A stretch of DNA of 49,574 nucleotides from Pseudomonadales bacterium (GTDB lineage: Bacteria; Pseudomonadota; Gammaproteobacteria; Pseudomonadales; Natronospirillaceae). Within the stretch, counting starts at the first letter, position 1; every line of letters starts with the position of its first letter. A program made the position numbers and the translations under genes. Location of the stretch: assembly GCA_022968985.1 (NCBI GenBank), contig JALJPK010000019.1, positions 1-49,574 on the forward strand. Direction: 5' to 3'. The notes beneath the pieces were generated by a model. That model was not told the DNA's origin, did not search any database, and saw only the letters and a list, made by a program, of their open reading frames with translations. This document shows positions 17,450 to 26,670 of this stretch, one piece after another.

Positions 17450-18898
17450 TTATCTTCGCCAAAACATGGGCGTTAAAATCACTAATAATGTAAAGATTTC
17501 AAGCCGGCCTAATAACATCGCCAAACATAAAACCCACTTTGAAAAATTGTTAATTAAGCCATAATGATTAGCAACGTCACCTAACCCAGGGCCTAAATTA
17601 TTTAAACTCGCCCCTGCTGCAGACCAAGAAGTTTCAAAATCTAAGCCACTAGCCATCAATAACATCATAATCATAATGTACACCAATGTGTATACCGAGA
17701 AAAACCCCCAAACCGCTTGTACCACTTTATCAGAAACCGGTTTTTTACCTAACTTAATAAGAAATACACCCTGTGGATGTATCAAACGTTTAATTTCACG
17801 ATAACCTTGTTTGATAATAAGCAGGACACGCGCTACTTTCATACCTCCCGCAGTAGAGCCTGCACAACCACCCATTACTGCAGATGAAAACAATAAAATG
17901 GGTAATAACAGTGGCCAGCTAGCAAAACTCTCAGTCGAAAACCCCGTGGTTGTTAATATGGATACGGATTCAAACACACCATGCCTAAATGACTTTAATG
18001 GATCGTCGTAGGTTTTCGTGACCGCTAAAGTGATAACAGTAATAACAGCAATCGCTAAAAATACAAAAAGAAAAAATCGAAATTCGGGATCAACAAAATA
18101 ATGTTTTAAACTACGTTTACGCCAAGCTATAAAATGCAAACTAAAGTTAGCCGAAGCTAACAACATAAAAAATACAGCAATTGTTTCAATCAACCAGCTA
18201 TCAAAATAGCCTAAAGAAGCATCATGAGTCGAGTAACCACCAATCGCAATCGTTGAGAACGAATGACAAATGGCATCAAACAACCCCATTCCCGATACCC
18301 AATAAGCCAACGCACAGATAATTGTTAACCATAAATAAATTAAAGATAACGCTTTTGCGGTTTCAGTAATTCTTGGGGTTAATTTAGAATCTTTAACTGG
18401 CCCTGGTGTTTCAGCACGATATAACTGCATACCACCCACACCTAACATCGGCAAAACAGCAACGGCTAGAACAACAATCCCAATGCCCCCTAACCACTGT
18501 AATTGCTGGCGGTAAAACAAAATAGCTTTCGGTAAATTATCTAAACCCGTTAGAACCGTTGCACCCGTTGTCGTTAACCCTGAAAAAGCTTCAAAAAAAG
18601 CATCCGTAAAAGTAATTTGATCCATAGCCAAATACAACGGTAACGATGCAGCAAACCCTAGAACCAACCAAAATAATACAACAATTAAAAACCCATCTCG
18701 TGTTCTTAATTCATGTTGATGTTTTCGAACTGGCAACCAACAACACAACCCGACAATAAACGTACAAGCAAATGCGACAAAAAAGGCAACATAGGTATTA
18801 TCTTGATAATACAACGAAACAAAAGCTGAAGGTAAACTTGCGAAGCTGAATAACATCAGCAAAATACCCAAAACTCTTAAAATTACAGTTAAATGCAT
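17450..18898 (-). CDS. trkH: Trk potassium uptake channel subunit TrkH
   Basis: A 482-residue K+-transporting membrane subunit, length as in other TrkH proteins. Repeated pore-loop motifs with selectivity-filter glycines are visible in FSGLTTTGATVLTGLD, STIAIGGYSTHDAS, SILTTTGFSTESFAS and GASLNNLGPGLG. The QWLGGIGIVVLAVAVLPMLG segment is typical. It lies 9 bases after trkA, whose product gates it by nucleotide binding. The gene ends with the family tail LEIFTLLVILTPMFWRR. An AGGGA ribosome site precedes the ATG. Confidence 0.97.
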   Translation of the reverse strand: MHLTVILRVLGILLMLFSFASLPSAFVSLYYQDNTYVAFFVAFACTFIVGLCCWLPVRKHQHELRTRDGFLIVVLFWLVLGFAASLPLYLAMDQITFTDAFFEAFSGLTTTGATVLTGLDNLPKAILFYRQQLQWLGGIGIVVLAVAVLPMLGVGGMQLYRAETPGPVKDSKLTPRITETAKALSLIYLWLTIICALAYWVSGMGLFDAICHSFSTIAIGGYSTHDASLGYFDSWLIETIAVFFMLLASANFSLHFIAWRKRSLKHYFVDPEFRFFLFVFLAIAVITVITLAVTKTYDDPLKSFRHGVFESVSILTTTGFSTESFASWPLLLPILLFSSAVMGGCAGSTAGGMKVARVLLIIKQGYREIKRLIHPQGVFLIKLGKKPVSDKVVQAVWGFFSVYTLVYIMIMMLLMASGLDFETSWSAAGASLNNLGPGLGDVANHYGLINNFSKWVLCLAMLLGRLEIFTLLVILTPMFWRR

Positions 18899-18907
18899 TT
18901 ATATTCC

Positions 18908-20296
18908 CTAGAAAAACGTCAAACCGACTTGAAACAATCGTTCCACTTCGGGGGTTTTAGTTTTATCTACCAAGAACATAATCACATGATCATCAGTTTC
19001 GATCACGACTTCTCCGGTTCCAATAATCACTTGTTGGCCACGTACAATTGCACCTATGGTTACACCTTTTGGTAATTTAACATCTTTAATTTTACGCCCC
19101 ACTACTTTAGATGTTTTATTATCACCATGGGCAATCACTTCTAATGCTTCTGCCGCACCGTGCCTAAGTGCGTGCACATTTTCAATATCACCGCGCCTAA
19201 CATGGGTTAATAAACTACCGATAGTGGCTTGTGACGGCGATATTGCAATATCAATATCACCACCTTGAACCAAATCAACATAAGCGGGGTTATTAATTAA
19301 CGTCATTACTTTTCGAGCACCTAACCTTTTAGCTAACATTGAAGACATAATATTGGCTTCATCATCATTGGTTAGTGCAATAAAAATATCCGTACTTTCA
19401 ATGGTCTCTTCTAATAACAATTCTTTATCAGAACCATCTCCTGTCAGTACTAAGGTTTTATCTAAATTTTCAGATAACCATAAACAACGATTTGCATCAC
19501 GCTCAATTAATTTAACCGAACAAAATTTCTCGATTTTTTTAGCTAATGAAAAACCGATATTACCACCACCGATTAAAATAATACGCTTGTAATCTTTTTC
19601 TCTTTCTTGTAATTCACTCATCACACTAAAGATATTGTCTTTAGCGGCAATAAAAAACACTTCGTCACCATCTTCAATAATGGTTTCACCCGTTGGAATG
19701 ATAGAATGATTTTGTCGATAAATTGCTGCTACTCGTGTTTCAACATCTGGCATATGTTGACGGATGGTTTGTAATTGATGCCCTACTAATGGCCCACCTT
19801 TAATTGCTTGTACGGCAACTAACTGAATTAAACCACTTGCAAAATCCAATACTTGTAACGCACCAGGGTAACGAATCAACTTAATAATGTATTCGGTCAC
19901 AATCTGTTCTGGTGAAATTATCACGTCAATCGGAAAACTTTCAGGGGTAGGATTAGTATCAAACAACTTATCTTTATGACGTAAATACTGGTGATTTCGA
20001 ATTCGACATATTTTAAGCGGAGTTCTATATATTGAATTCGCAACTTGGCAAGCCACTAAGTTCGTTTCGTCAGAACCTGTCACCGCAATCAACATGTCGG
20101 CATCTTCAGCACCCGCCTGAAGCAATATATCAGGGTCAGAGCCTGGGCCCTGAATGGTTTTAATGTCTAACTTATCTTGTAACTCACGCAATCTGACTAG
20201 GTCGATATCAACAACTGTAATATCGTTATCTTCATTGGCTAATGTTTCTGCCAATGTTGAGCCAACTCGTTCTGCACCTAAAATGATGATTTTCAT
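18908..20296 (-). CDS. trkA: Trk system peripheral NAD-binding subunit TrkA
   Basis: A 462-residue cytoplasmic regulator of Trk potassium uptake, built as a tandem RCK_N-RCK_C duplication. First Rossmann motif: [18 protein letters not shown] (1-20 region); second: [19 protein letters not shown] (about 233-250). Each is followed by the acidic residue that binds the NAD ribose and by an RCK_C domain (ending [12 protein letters not shown] and [11 protein letters not shown]). It lies between rsmB and trkH in the common gammaproteobacterial order fmt-rsmB-trkA-trkH. GAERVG replaces the usual GAGxVG in the first motif, as in other TrkA proteins. Confidence 0.97.
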   Translation of the reverse strand: MKIIILGAERVGSTLAETLANEDNDITVVDIDLVRLRELQDKLDIKTIQGPGSDPDILLQAGAEDADMLIAVTGSDETNLVACQVANSIYRTPLKICRIRNHQYLRHKDKLFDTNPTPESFPIDVIISPEQIVTEYIIKLIRYPGALQVLDFASGLIQLVAVQAIKGGPLVGHQLQTIRQHMPDVETRVAAIYRQNHSIIPTGETIIEDGDEVFFIAAKDNIFSVMSELQEREKDYKRIILIGGGNIGFSLAKKIEKFCSVKLIERDANRCLWLSENLDKTLVLTGDGSDKELLLEETIESTDIFIALTNDDEANIMSSMLAKRLGARKVMTLINNPAYVDLVQGGDIDIAISPSQATIGSLLTHVRRGDIENVHALRHGAAEALEVIAHGDNKTSKVVGRKIKDVKLPKGVTIGAIVRGQQVIIGTGEVVIETDDHVIMFLVDKTKTPEVERLFQVGLTFF

Positions 20297-20334
20297 AATT
20301 TATTATCTATGTGTGCGTGTTATTTTTATAATGA

Positions 20335-21648
20335 TTATTTTTTTTGTAGCAGTGCATAATAAAAGCCGTCGTGCCTGTTTGGCAATAGCTGTCTACAAAT
20401 TTTTGTAGTTATTCCAAATCCGTCGGGTAGTTCACACTCTTTGGCATCTTTATTATGATATAAAAAATCATTCATCTGTTGTTCGTTTTCGCGCTTTAAA
20501 ATTGAGCAGGTTGCGTACAACATAAAACCACCTGGTTTTAAAAGTGGCCAAAGTGCTTTAATGATTTTTTCTTGGAGTTTACCAAGAGAATCAATATCAC
20601 TTTCACGACGCAATAATTTAATATCGGGATGACGACGAATTACACCCGTTGCCGAGCAAGGTGCATCCAAAAGAATCGCGTCGAATTGCTTACCATCAAA
20701 CCACGAAGCGGTATTTGTTGCGTCTGCAACAATACAATTTGCCGTTAAACCTGCGCGCTCTAAATTTTCATACACACGTTGCATACGTTTTTCATCTTGA
20801 TCCAACGCGGTTAATGTAATATTGGCCTGTTGTAATAAATGTAACGTTTTACCACCTGGTGCACAGCATGCATCTAATACATGATCACCATCTTTAATTG
20901 GCAATAGTTGACCGGCTAATTGTGCGGCCTCATCTTGAACACTGACTTTACCTTCATCAAAATACGGTAAATCCAAAACGTCACAAGGTTTATCCAATAT
21001 TAAAGCTTGTCCACAAAACTCACCAAGCTGAGCACTAATACCAAGACCTTCTAACTTTTCTAAATATTCTTGTGTTGATAATGACTTTTCTAAACGAAGT
21101 GACATGGGTGCTTGCTTGTCAGATTGCTCGTAAATTTCTTGTTTATGTTTTGGCCAATCTTTTTTGATGCGCTTAACTAACCATTTTGGTAGATTATCGA
21201 AAGTTTGAATCTGCTCTAAAGTGGCCTCTTTTTCACGTAGCACATCACGTAAAACCGCATTAATTAACCCTTTTGCCCAATCTTTTTTCATTACTTCGCA
21301 GGCATTAACCGTTTCATTAATAGCCGCGTGTTCTTTTATGCGACTAAATAATATTTGATACAAACCAACAATCAACAAAGACTCAACAATCGTTTCTTTT
21401 CCACGCAGTGGTTTTTTTAGCTTTTTTTGAGTTAATTGATGTAATTGGAAATAATGTCTAATCGAGCCATAAACTAATGCTTGGAATAAACTTCGTTGAT
21501 CTTCGCCTATTTGTTTTAAATAGTCAGGAATCAAATTAGAAAGACTATCACCATGATAAGCCACTTGATTGACGATTTTAGCCACCAATACTCTTAATTT
21601 AGCCGGAGATACCTTTATGTAACTGTTGTATTCATTTTCAACTGACAA
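20335..21648 (-). CDS. rsmB: 16S rRNA (cytosine-967-C5)-methyltransferase RsmB
   Basis: A 437-residue SAM-dependent methyltransferase that makes m5C967 in 16S rRNA. There is an N-terminal NusB-like RNA-binding domain (about 10-145) and a C-terminal Rossmann methyltransferase with SAM loop DACCAPGGKTLHL. The two catalytic cysteines are in LDAPCSATGVIRRHPDIK and YATCSILKRENEQQ. The start is a TTG overlapping the end of fmt by 11 bases: an in-frame stop lies two codons upstream and an AGGA site sits 6-8 bases before the TTG, so no ATG alternative exists. Translation is thus coupled to fmt. Confidence 0.96.
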   Translation of the reverse strand: MSVENEYNSYIKVSPAKLRVLVAKIVNQVAYHGDSLSNLIPDYLKQIGEDQRSLFQALVYGSIRHYFQLHQLTQKKLKKPLRGKETIVESLLIVGLYQILFSRIKEHAAINETVNACEVMKKDWAKGLINAVLRDVLREKEATLEQIQTFDNLPKWLVKRIKKDWPKHKQEIYEQSDKQAPMSLRLEKSLSTQEYLEKLEGLGISAQLGEFCGQALILDKPCDVLDLPYFDEGKVSVQDEAAQLAGQLLPIKDGDHVLDACCAPGGKTLHLLQQANITLTALDQDEKRMQRVYENLERAGLTANCIVADATNTASWFDGKQFDAILLDAPCSATGVIRRHPDIKLLRRESDIDSLGKLQEKIIKALWPLLKPGGFMLYATCSILKRENEQQMNDFLYHNKDAKECELPDGFGITTKICRQLLPNRHDGFYYALLQKK

Positions 21649-22579
21649 AATTCATTCCTATTTGCATCCACTGACCTTTACCATTGATAAAATCACTAGC
21701 AAGCATGGCTTTTGATCCAGCTGCTTGTAAAGTAATGATTTCCACGACACCATCTTGTGTTGCCACAATTAAACTGGGTTTGATTGCAATAATTTCACCG
21801 GCCACCCCTTTTTTAGAAAATATACTGGCCGCTGGTTTTGTTTCCCAAATACGAATAGGTAAATCTTGAATAAACGTATAAGCCACTGGCCATGGGTTTA
21901 AGCCTCGAACATGAGTTAATACTGCCTCATTCGATTGTAACCAATTAATTTTACCTTCTTCTTTTGTTAATTTATGCGCGTAATTTGCTAATGATTCATC
22001 CTGCTTTTCAGGTGTTAATTCACCTTTTTGCAATTGCGTCAACGACTCAAGTAGCGCGGATTTCCCTACTATAATTAATTTATCATGTAACGTACTGGCG
22101 TTATCTTCAGCGGTAATGTCACAATAATGTTTAACCAGCATATCACCAGTATCCAGACCTTTATCCATCTGCATAATGGTCACACCCGTTTGTTTATCAC
22201 CTGATAAAATTGCACGATGATAGGGTGCTGCACCACGCCATCTTGGCAAAATTGAGCCGTGTACATTAAGACAACCATACACAGGGGTTTCTAATACTGA
22301 AACTGGCAAGATAATGCCATACGCCACAACAATCATAAGATCAGCAGCATATGACTTTAATGTCTCAAGCTCGTCTTCGTGTTTAAAATTAACCGGCTGC
22401 TCCACTGGAATATTATATTCCTGCGCCACTGCCTTTACATCACTGACCTGAACTTTACGCCCACGCCCAGCAGGGCGATCTGGTTGCGTATAAGCTGCAA
22501 CCACGTTAAATCCTGCCTCTATCAAACACTTTAAATGTTCACTTGCAAACTCTGGCGTACCAGCAAAAACAATTCTCAT
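21638..22579 (-). CDS. fmt: Methionyl-tRNA formyltransferase
   Basis: A 313-residue enzyme that transfers a formyl group from 10-formyl-THF to initiator Met-tRNA. The N-terminal formyltransferase domain starts MRIVFAGTPEFASEHL and carries the catalytic segment NVHGSILPRWRGAAPYHRAI with the later MDKGLDTGDML (catalytic Asn, His, Asp). The C-terminal OB-fold binds tRNA (about 205-310). It lies 7 bases downstream of def, the deformylase that acts on its products, and overlaps rsmB. Confidence 0.98.
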   Translation of the reverse strand: MRIVFAGTPEFASEHLKCLIEAGFNVVAAYTQPDRPAGRGRKVQVSDVKAVAQEYNIPVEQPVNFKHEDELETLKSYAADLMIVVAYGIILPVSVLETPVYGCLNVHGSILPRWRGAAPYHRAILSGDKQTGVTIMQMDKGLDTGDMLVKHYCDITAEDNASTLHDKLIIVGKSALLESLTQLQKGELTPEKQDESLANYAHKLTKEEGKINWLQSNEAVLTHVRGLNPWPVAYTFIQDLPIRIWETKPAASIFSKKGVAGEIIAIKPSLIVATQDGVVEIITLQAAGSKAMLASDFINGKGQWMQIGMNFVS

Positions 22580-22586
22580 TACTTCA

Positions 22587-23099
22587 TTAACCCTGTCTGG
22601 CTTGCTCTTTATGAATTTTATCTAATTTTTTACGAATTCGGGTACGCTTAAGGTTTGAAATATAATCAACAAACAATTTACCATCAAGATGATCACATTC
22701 ATGTTGGATACAAATGGCTTCTAATTCAGTGCTTTCAAATTCAAGCGCTTCACCTTTTTCATTAAAGGCTTTGACTGTAATTTTATCATATCGAGATACC
22801 TGCTCATAAAATCCAGGAACAGACAAACAGCCTTCTTGATAATCCATTTTTTCACCCGTCAATGTTAGCTCTGGGTTAATTAATTTTAACGGATTACTTT
22901 GATCTTCAGATACATCAACAACAATCACACGTTCATGCACGTTAATTTGAGTCGCAGCCAAACCAATTCCAGGTGCTTCATACATAGTTTCAACCATATC
23001 ATCACATAACTGTTTAATGCGCTCATCAAACACTTCTACACGCTTAGCTTTTTTGCGCAAACGTGGATCTGGGAATTCTAATATATCTAATAAAGCCAT
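22587..23099 (-). CDS. def: Peptide deformylase
   Basis: A 170-residue iron/zinc peptide deformylase that removes the N-formyl group from nascent proteins. All three motifs are intact: [15 protein letters not shown] (metal-binding Cys) and HECDHLDG (two metal-binding His and catalytic Glu). The frame extends to 23174, but the family start is [15 protein letters not shown], so I place the start at 23099; its ribosome site is weak. It is the first gene of def-fmt-rsmB-trkA-trkH and is divergent from the LysM gene, sharing the 267-base intergenic promoter region. Confidence 0.97.
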   Translation of the reverse strand: MALLDILEFPDPRLRKKAKRVEVFDERIKQLCDDMVETMYEAPGIGLAATQINVHERVIVVDVSEDQSNPLKLINPELTLTGEKMDYQEGCLSVPGFYEQVSRYDKITVKAFNEKGEALEFESTELEAICIQHECDHLDGKLFVDYISNLKRTRIRKKLDKIHKEQARQG

Positions 23100-23366
23100 T
23101 TGAAATTCATCTATTGAAAATAAGAGTGATATTGTAAAAAATTTCGCCTCGTTTGTATGCCTCAATTTGATCAATTAACCAAGATATTTCAATTTATAAC
23201 CAAATTCTTAATATAAAAAGCAGCTAACATCACAAAAACAAACTATCTTCTATTAAATCTATTCTAAAATGTACACACCAACGACTCAATCATGACATAA
23301 TATTAAATTGCATAATTTTCTTAATAAGATGACTGTCATAGTCTGGATTAAAAAGGTATTGATAAG

Positions 23367-24539
23367 ATGAGAAAAATAATCTCACTCACACTTGGTTTAT
23401 GTGTAAGCACAGCAGCATTTGCTGAAGTAGTAATAAACGGTGACGCGTTACAGTTAAAAGAAAATGCCCCAGAAAAATACACAGTACAAAAAGGTGATAC
23501 ATTATGGGATATCTCATCAATGTATCTTCAGTCACCTTGGCGCTGGCCAGAAATATGGAGTTATAATGAATACATTAATAACCCACATTTAATTTATCCA
23601 GGTGATGTTTTATATTTGAACTGCGAAAATATGGACGAATGTAAAGTTACAACAGTAATTGATGGTAAAACAGGTCAACCTACTAATACAGGCGACCCAA
23701 AAGACCCAACACAATCTACTGATAACAATACATCAAAAGATCCATTAGCATCAGTTTCAAACTCAGATACAAACTCTACTTACGTAAGATCAGATGGCAC
23801 CATTGTTTTATCTCCAAAACCAACAGTAGTCCCTAGAGATAGCGCAATTGATACGATTCCACGCGAACATATCAAGTTCTTTTTAAATCGCAACCAAGTA
23901 GTTAGCCCTACCGATTTAGAAAACAAACCTCATATTATAGCAAGCCAAGATGGTCGAATCATTTTAGGTGGTGGCGATAAAGTATACGCTGTAGGCGATT
24001 TTGACAGTTCAACTTCTCGTTATATGGTTTATCGTGAAGGTGAAATCCACAAAGATCCTGAAACTAAAGAAGTATTAGGTTTAGAGATACGCTCTTTAGG
24101 ATTAGCTGATTACGCTGAGTCACATGACAACGTTCACTCTCTAATTTTACAAAATACACAATTCAATATTCGCGCTGGAGATTATTTATATCCTGTTCAA
24201 GACGAATACCTTGAACCATTTTATACTCCACGTGCTCCTGAAAATGACATTCGCGCAAATATCCTATCGGTATCTCGTGGTGTGAGTGCTATTGGCCAAT
24301 ACGATGTTGTATTAATAAGTAAAGGTGAGCGCGACGGATTAGAAGCCGGCCATATTTTAACTATCGTTCAAAATGGTGGTATAGCAATTGACCCTCTAAC
24401 ACGCATCAAGTATAACCTTCCTGATGTTAAAGCGGGACTAGCAATGATTTTCTCCGTTGATGACAAAACAAGTTATGCATTAATTCTAGAAGCATTTAAA
24501 CCGATTAAGGTTGAAGATTTAGCTATCACACCTAAATAA
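23367..24539 (+). CDS. Exported LysM-domain peptidoglycan-binding protein
   Basis: A 390-residue exported protein. A Sec signal peptide (MRKIISLTLGLCVSTAAFA) is followed by a LysM domain (about 37-85: KYTVQKGDTLWDISSMYLQS...NNPHLIYPGDVLYL). A Thr/Ser/Asn-rich linker (about 100-150) and a conserved C-terminal domain follow. This architecture, beside dprA and opposite def, is a standard gammaproteobacterial arrangement, though its exact cell-wall role is not established. A clear terminator follows. An AAGG ribosome site precedes the ATG. Confidence 0.92.
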   Translation: MRKIISLTLGLCVSTAAFAEVVINGDALQLKENAPEKYTVQKGDTLWDISSMYLQSPWRWPEIWSYNEYINNPHLIYPGDVLYLNCENMDECKVTTVIDGKTGQPTNTGDPKDPTQSTDNNTSKDPLASVSNSDTNSTYVRSDGTIVLSPKPTVVPRDSAIDTIPREHIKFFLNRNQVVSPTDLENKPHIIASQDGRIILGGGDKVYAVGDFDSSTSRYMVYREGEIHKDPETKEVLGLEIRSLGLADYAESHDNVHSLILQNTQFNIRAGDYLYPVQDEYLEPFYTPRAPENDIRANILSVSRGVSAIGQYDVVLISKGERDGLEAGHILTIVQNGGIAIDPLTRIKYNLPDVKAGLAMIFSVDDKTSYALILEAFKPIKVEDLAITPK

Positions 24540-24582
24540 TCAGAATTAGATTATTGCACTATGATTTAATTTTGCTTTACTA

Positions 24583-24612
24583 AAAAGACAGCCTTCGAGC
24601 TGTCTTTTTTTT
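24583..24612 (+). terminator. Terminator after the LysM gene
   Basis: A 10-bp stem aaaagacagc/gctgtctttt with a 6-base loop, followed by a T8 run (24605-24612). It separates the LysM gene from dprA. Confidence 0.9.
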
Positions 24613-24639
24613 GCCTATCCAAAACTCAAGGACTTGAAT

Positions 24640-25734
24640 ATGGATGATTTGAATACTATTAAACATTGGTTAACATTATATTTTTTACCCTCACTTGGCA
24701 GTAAACGTTTAGCTGATTTTTATCACATTGAAAACAACCCCCTAAATATACTGGCCAATTCACAGCTTTTTCCTGCAAAAGCTAAACATGAATACACATC
24801 AATGCTTCGAGACGAACAGCATGTAAGCTGGCAAAGAATTCAAGACAATCTGGACTGGATTGATTTAGCAGCAGAGCAATACATTTTACATATCAACGAC
24901 GAGTGTTACCCCAAACTGTTAAAACAAATCGATGACCCCCCTATGTTGCTATGGGTTAAAGGGGACATTTCGATATTAAACAATACTCAAATTGCCGTAG
25001 TAGGATCAAGAGCCTGCACAGCTTCAGGCATTCAAATTACTCAACAAATTTGTAATCAACTCGCCTTAGAAGACATTCTATTAATCAGCGGAGGTGCATT
25101 AGGTATTGATACTGTCGCCCACCAGCAAGCCTTAAAAAATCAAAAAAAGACAATTGCTGTACTAGGCACGGGAGTGGATGGTTTCTACCCCAAACAAAAC
25201 CGAGCGCTTTTTAAAAATATTACACAAAACGGTGCTCTAATAAGTGAATTTGCATTAAACACAGCACCGAGTCGCTTCAATTTTCCTAAGCGTAATAGAA
25301 TCATCAGCGCATTATCCACCGCTGTATTAGTGATTGAAGCGCATAAAAAAAGTGGATCCCTTATTACTGCACGCTTGGCGTTGGAGCAAAACAAAGAAGT
25401 AATGGCTGTTCCTGGCTCACCATTAAGTGCAGCAGCGCAAGGTTGTAATGAACTGATAGCACAAGGCGCGCATTTGATTCAAAACGCTCAGGACGTATTA
25501 AATGTAATCAGTTGGCGTAATCAATACCCAAAACCGCTAGATATCCAAACAGCACATCTAGATTTAGAACCCAAGCAAAAGATAATATTCAACTTAATCA
25601 ATGACGTACCCCAACCCATTGAAATATTAGCGTTTATTAGCCAACTTGAGTTTCATCAAGTACAACAAACATTATTTGAGTTAGAACTAAAAGGGTTGGT
25701 TACACGTGAAATGGGTGGGTTTACTCAAGGCTAG
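24640..25734 (+). CDS. dprA: DNA-processing protein DprA (Smf)
   Basis: A 364-residue DprA, which binds incoming single-stranded DNA and loads RecA during natural transformation. The Rossmann-like DNA_processg_A domain contains IAVVGSRACTASG, LISGGALGIDTVAHQQAL, AVLGTGVDGFYPKQN and NFPKRNRIISALSTAVLVIE (the RNRxI signature). A C-terminal winged-helix domain (DprA_WH, about 300-364) follows. The frame also opens at a TTG (24634); AAGGA with 7-base spacing favours the ATG at 24640. It follows the LysM gene as in many relatives, with DUF1801- and DUF523-related genes downstream instead of the usual DUF494/smg and tsaC genes. Confidence 0.96.
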   Translation: MDDLNTIKHWLTLYFLPSLGSKRLADFYHIENNPLNILANSQLFPAKAKHEYTSMLRDEQHVSWQRIQDNLDWIDLAAEQYILHINDECYPKLLKQIDDPPMLLWVKGDISILNNTQIAVVGSRACTASGIQITQQICNQLALEDILLISGGALGIDTVAHQQALKNQKKTIAVLGTGVDGFYPKQNRALFKNITQNGALISEFALNTAPSRFNFPKRNRIISALSTAVLVIEAHKKSGSLITARLALEQNKEVMAVPGSPLSAAAQGCNELIAQGAHLIQNAQDVLNVISWRNQYPKPLDIQTAHLDLEPKQKIIFNLINDVPQPIEILAFISQLEFHQVQQTLFELELKGLVTREMGGFTQG

Positions 25735-25796
25735 ATTATTCTAACTAAACGAGCATAATAGGAGAAATGGGCGTAATTAAAAACCAAGGTATTGTA

Positions 25797-25961
25797 ATGG
25801 CAGAACTAAAAACTCAAAAAAATAATGGCAACATTTTAGAATTCTTAAATTTAGTTGAACACAAAACAAAAAAAGCCTGTTTTTATATCAACAAATTGAC
25901 CGATATCAATAAAGAAACACTAAAACAACTAATCAAACAAAACCTGTCTTATGCAGCATAA
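25797..25961 (+). pseudogene. Internally deleted DUF1801 gene
   Basis: A 54-residue frame. Its first 18 residues (MAELKTQKNNGNILEFLN) match the start of DUF1801/YdhG-like proteins, and the rest (EHKTKKACFYINKLTDINKE and following) matches their C-terminal end, where HKTGKSCLYIxKLxDID is usual. The central part of the domain, roughly 60 or more residues, is missing without a frameshift. An upstream in-frame ATG at 25767 adds 10 residues, but the homology and AAGG site favour 25797. It overlaps the start of the DUF523 gene by 11 bases. It may be a dead remnant or a micro-protein; the family match is from memory. Confidence 0.6.
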
Positions 25962-26424
25962 AATATTAGTCAGCGCTTGTTTGATGGGTGAAGAAGTTCG
26001 CTACGACGGTAAACACAACTTAGTTGAACATATAACACTTAACAAACTAAAAACTCAGAATAGACTTATTCTTGTTTGTCCAGAAATGCTAGGTGGATTA
26101 CCTACACCAAGGGAACCTGCTGAAATCATTACTACGAGCAAAACCATTAGAGTTAAAACAGAACAAAAAATCGATGTAACGGCACAATTTATAGAAGGCG
26201 CCAATAAAACACTGCAGATTTGTTTAGATAATAAAATAGACATTGCACTAATGGCAGCAAAAAGCCCAAGTTGTGGCAATATTGAAACTTATAATGGGGA
26301 GTTTAATCGTACTTTGATCAAACAGGCAGGAATAACAGCACAACTTTTACAAAAAAATGGCATTAAAGTATTTAATCAAAATCAATTAAATGAATTTTTT
26401 AAATACTTAGAACAAACAAACTAA
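25951..26424 (+). CDS. DUF523 family protein
   Basis: A 157-residue protein of the DUF523 family (YbbK-like), cytoplasmic and of uncertain biochemical function. Family marks: ILVSACLMGEEVRYDGKHN at the N terminus, VCPEMLGGLPTPREPAEI and the strongly conserved AAKSPSCGN. Conserved cysteines at C9, the CPE cysteine and the SCG cysteine could bind metal or form a thiol active site. The ATG lies inside the end of the DUF1801 remnant, so the two are translated as a coupled pair. Its 3' end overlaps by three bases a small minus-strand frame (26421-26555). Confidence 0.9.
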   Translation: MQHKILVSACLMGEEVRYDGKHNLVEHITLNKLKTQNRLILVCPEMLGGLPTPREPAEIITTSKTIRVKTEQKIDVTAQFIEGANKTLQICLDNKIDIALMAAKSPSCGNIETYNGEFNRTLIKQAGITAQLLQKNGIKVFNQNQLNEFFKYLEQTN

Positions 26425-26555
26425 CTTCTTAGGGATTTTTTGACCGATTTAATATCCTTACGCGCTTTTCTGCGGATATTCCAGGCATGTAACCAAGTAA
26501 TTAAACGGTGAGATCGTTTTAATTTTGTTAACGTTTTCGGAATTTTATTAGCCAT
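26421..26555 (-). CDS. Possible 44-residue basic protein
   Basis: A small frame, too short for routine gene calling, starting MANKIPKTLTKLKRSHRLIT and continuing WLHAWNIRRKARKDIKS to a serine-arginine end. It has 15 or more Lys/Arg residues and two tryptophans, and would be predicted to bind nucleic acid or membrane. It fills the interval between DUF523 and the acyltransferase gene, with its stop overlapping the DUF523 stop. No clear ribosome site is seen, which lowers confidence. I do not recognise a named family. Confidence 0.45.
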   Translation of the reverse strand: MANKIPKTLTKLKRSHRLITWLHAWNIRRKARKDIKSVKKSLRS

Positions 26556-26670
26556 AATATTCAGTTGTGTAATTACAAATTGTTACAGTTATACTAGACC
26601 GCACTTGCCAAACTTGCCATCTTTCACGTAATGTAAACTTATCAACATTTTTTTAGGGTCATTATTCACC

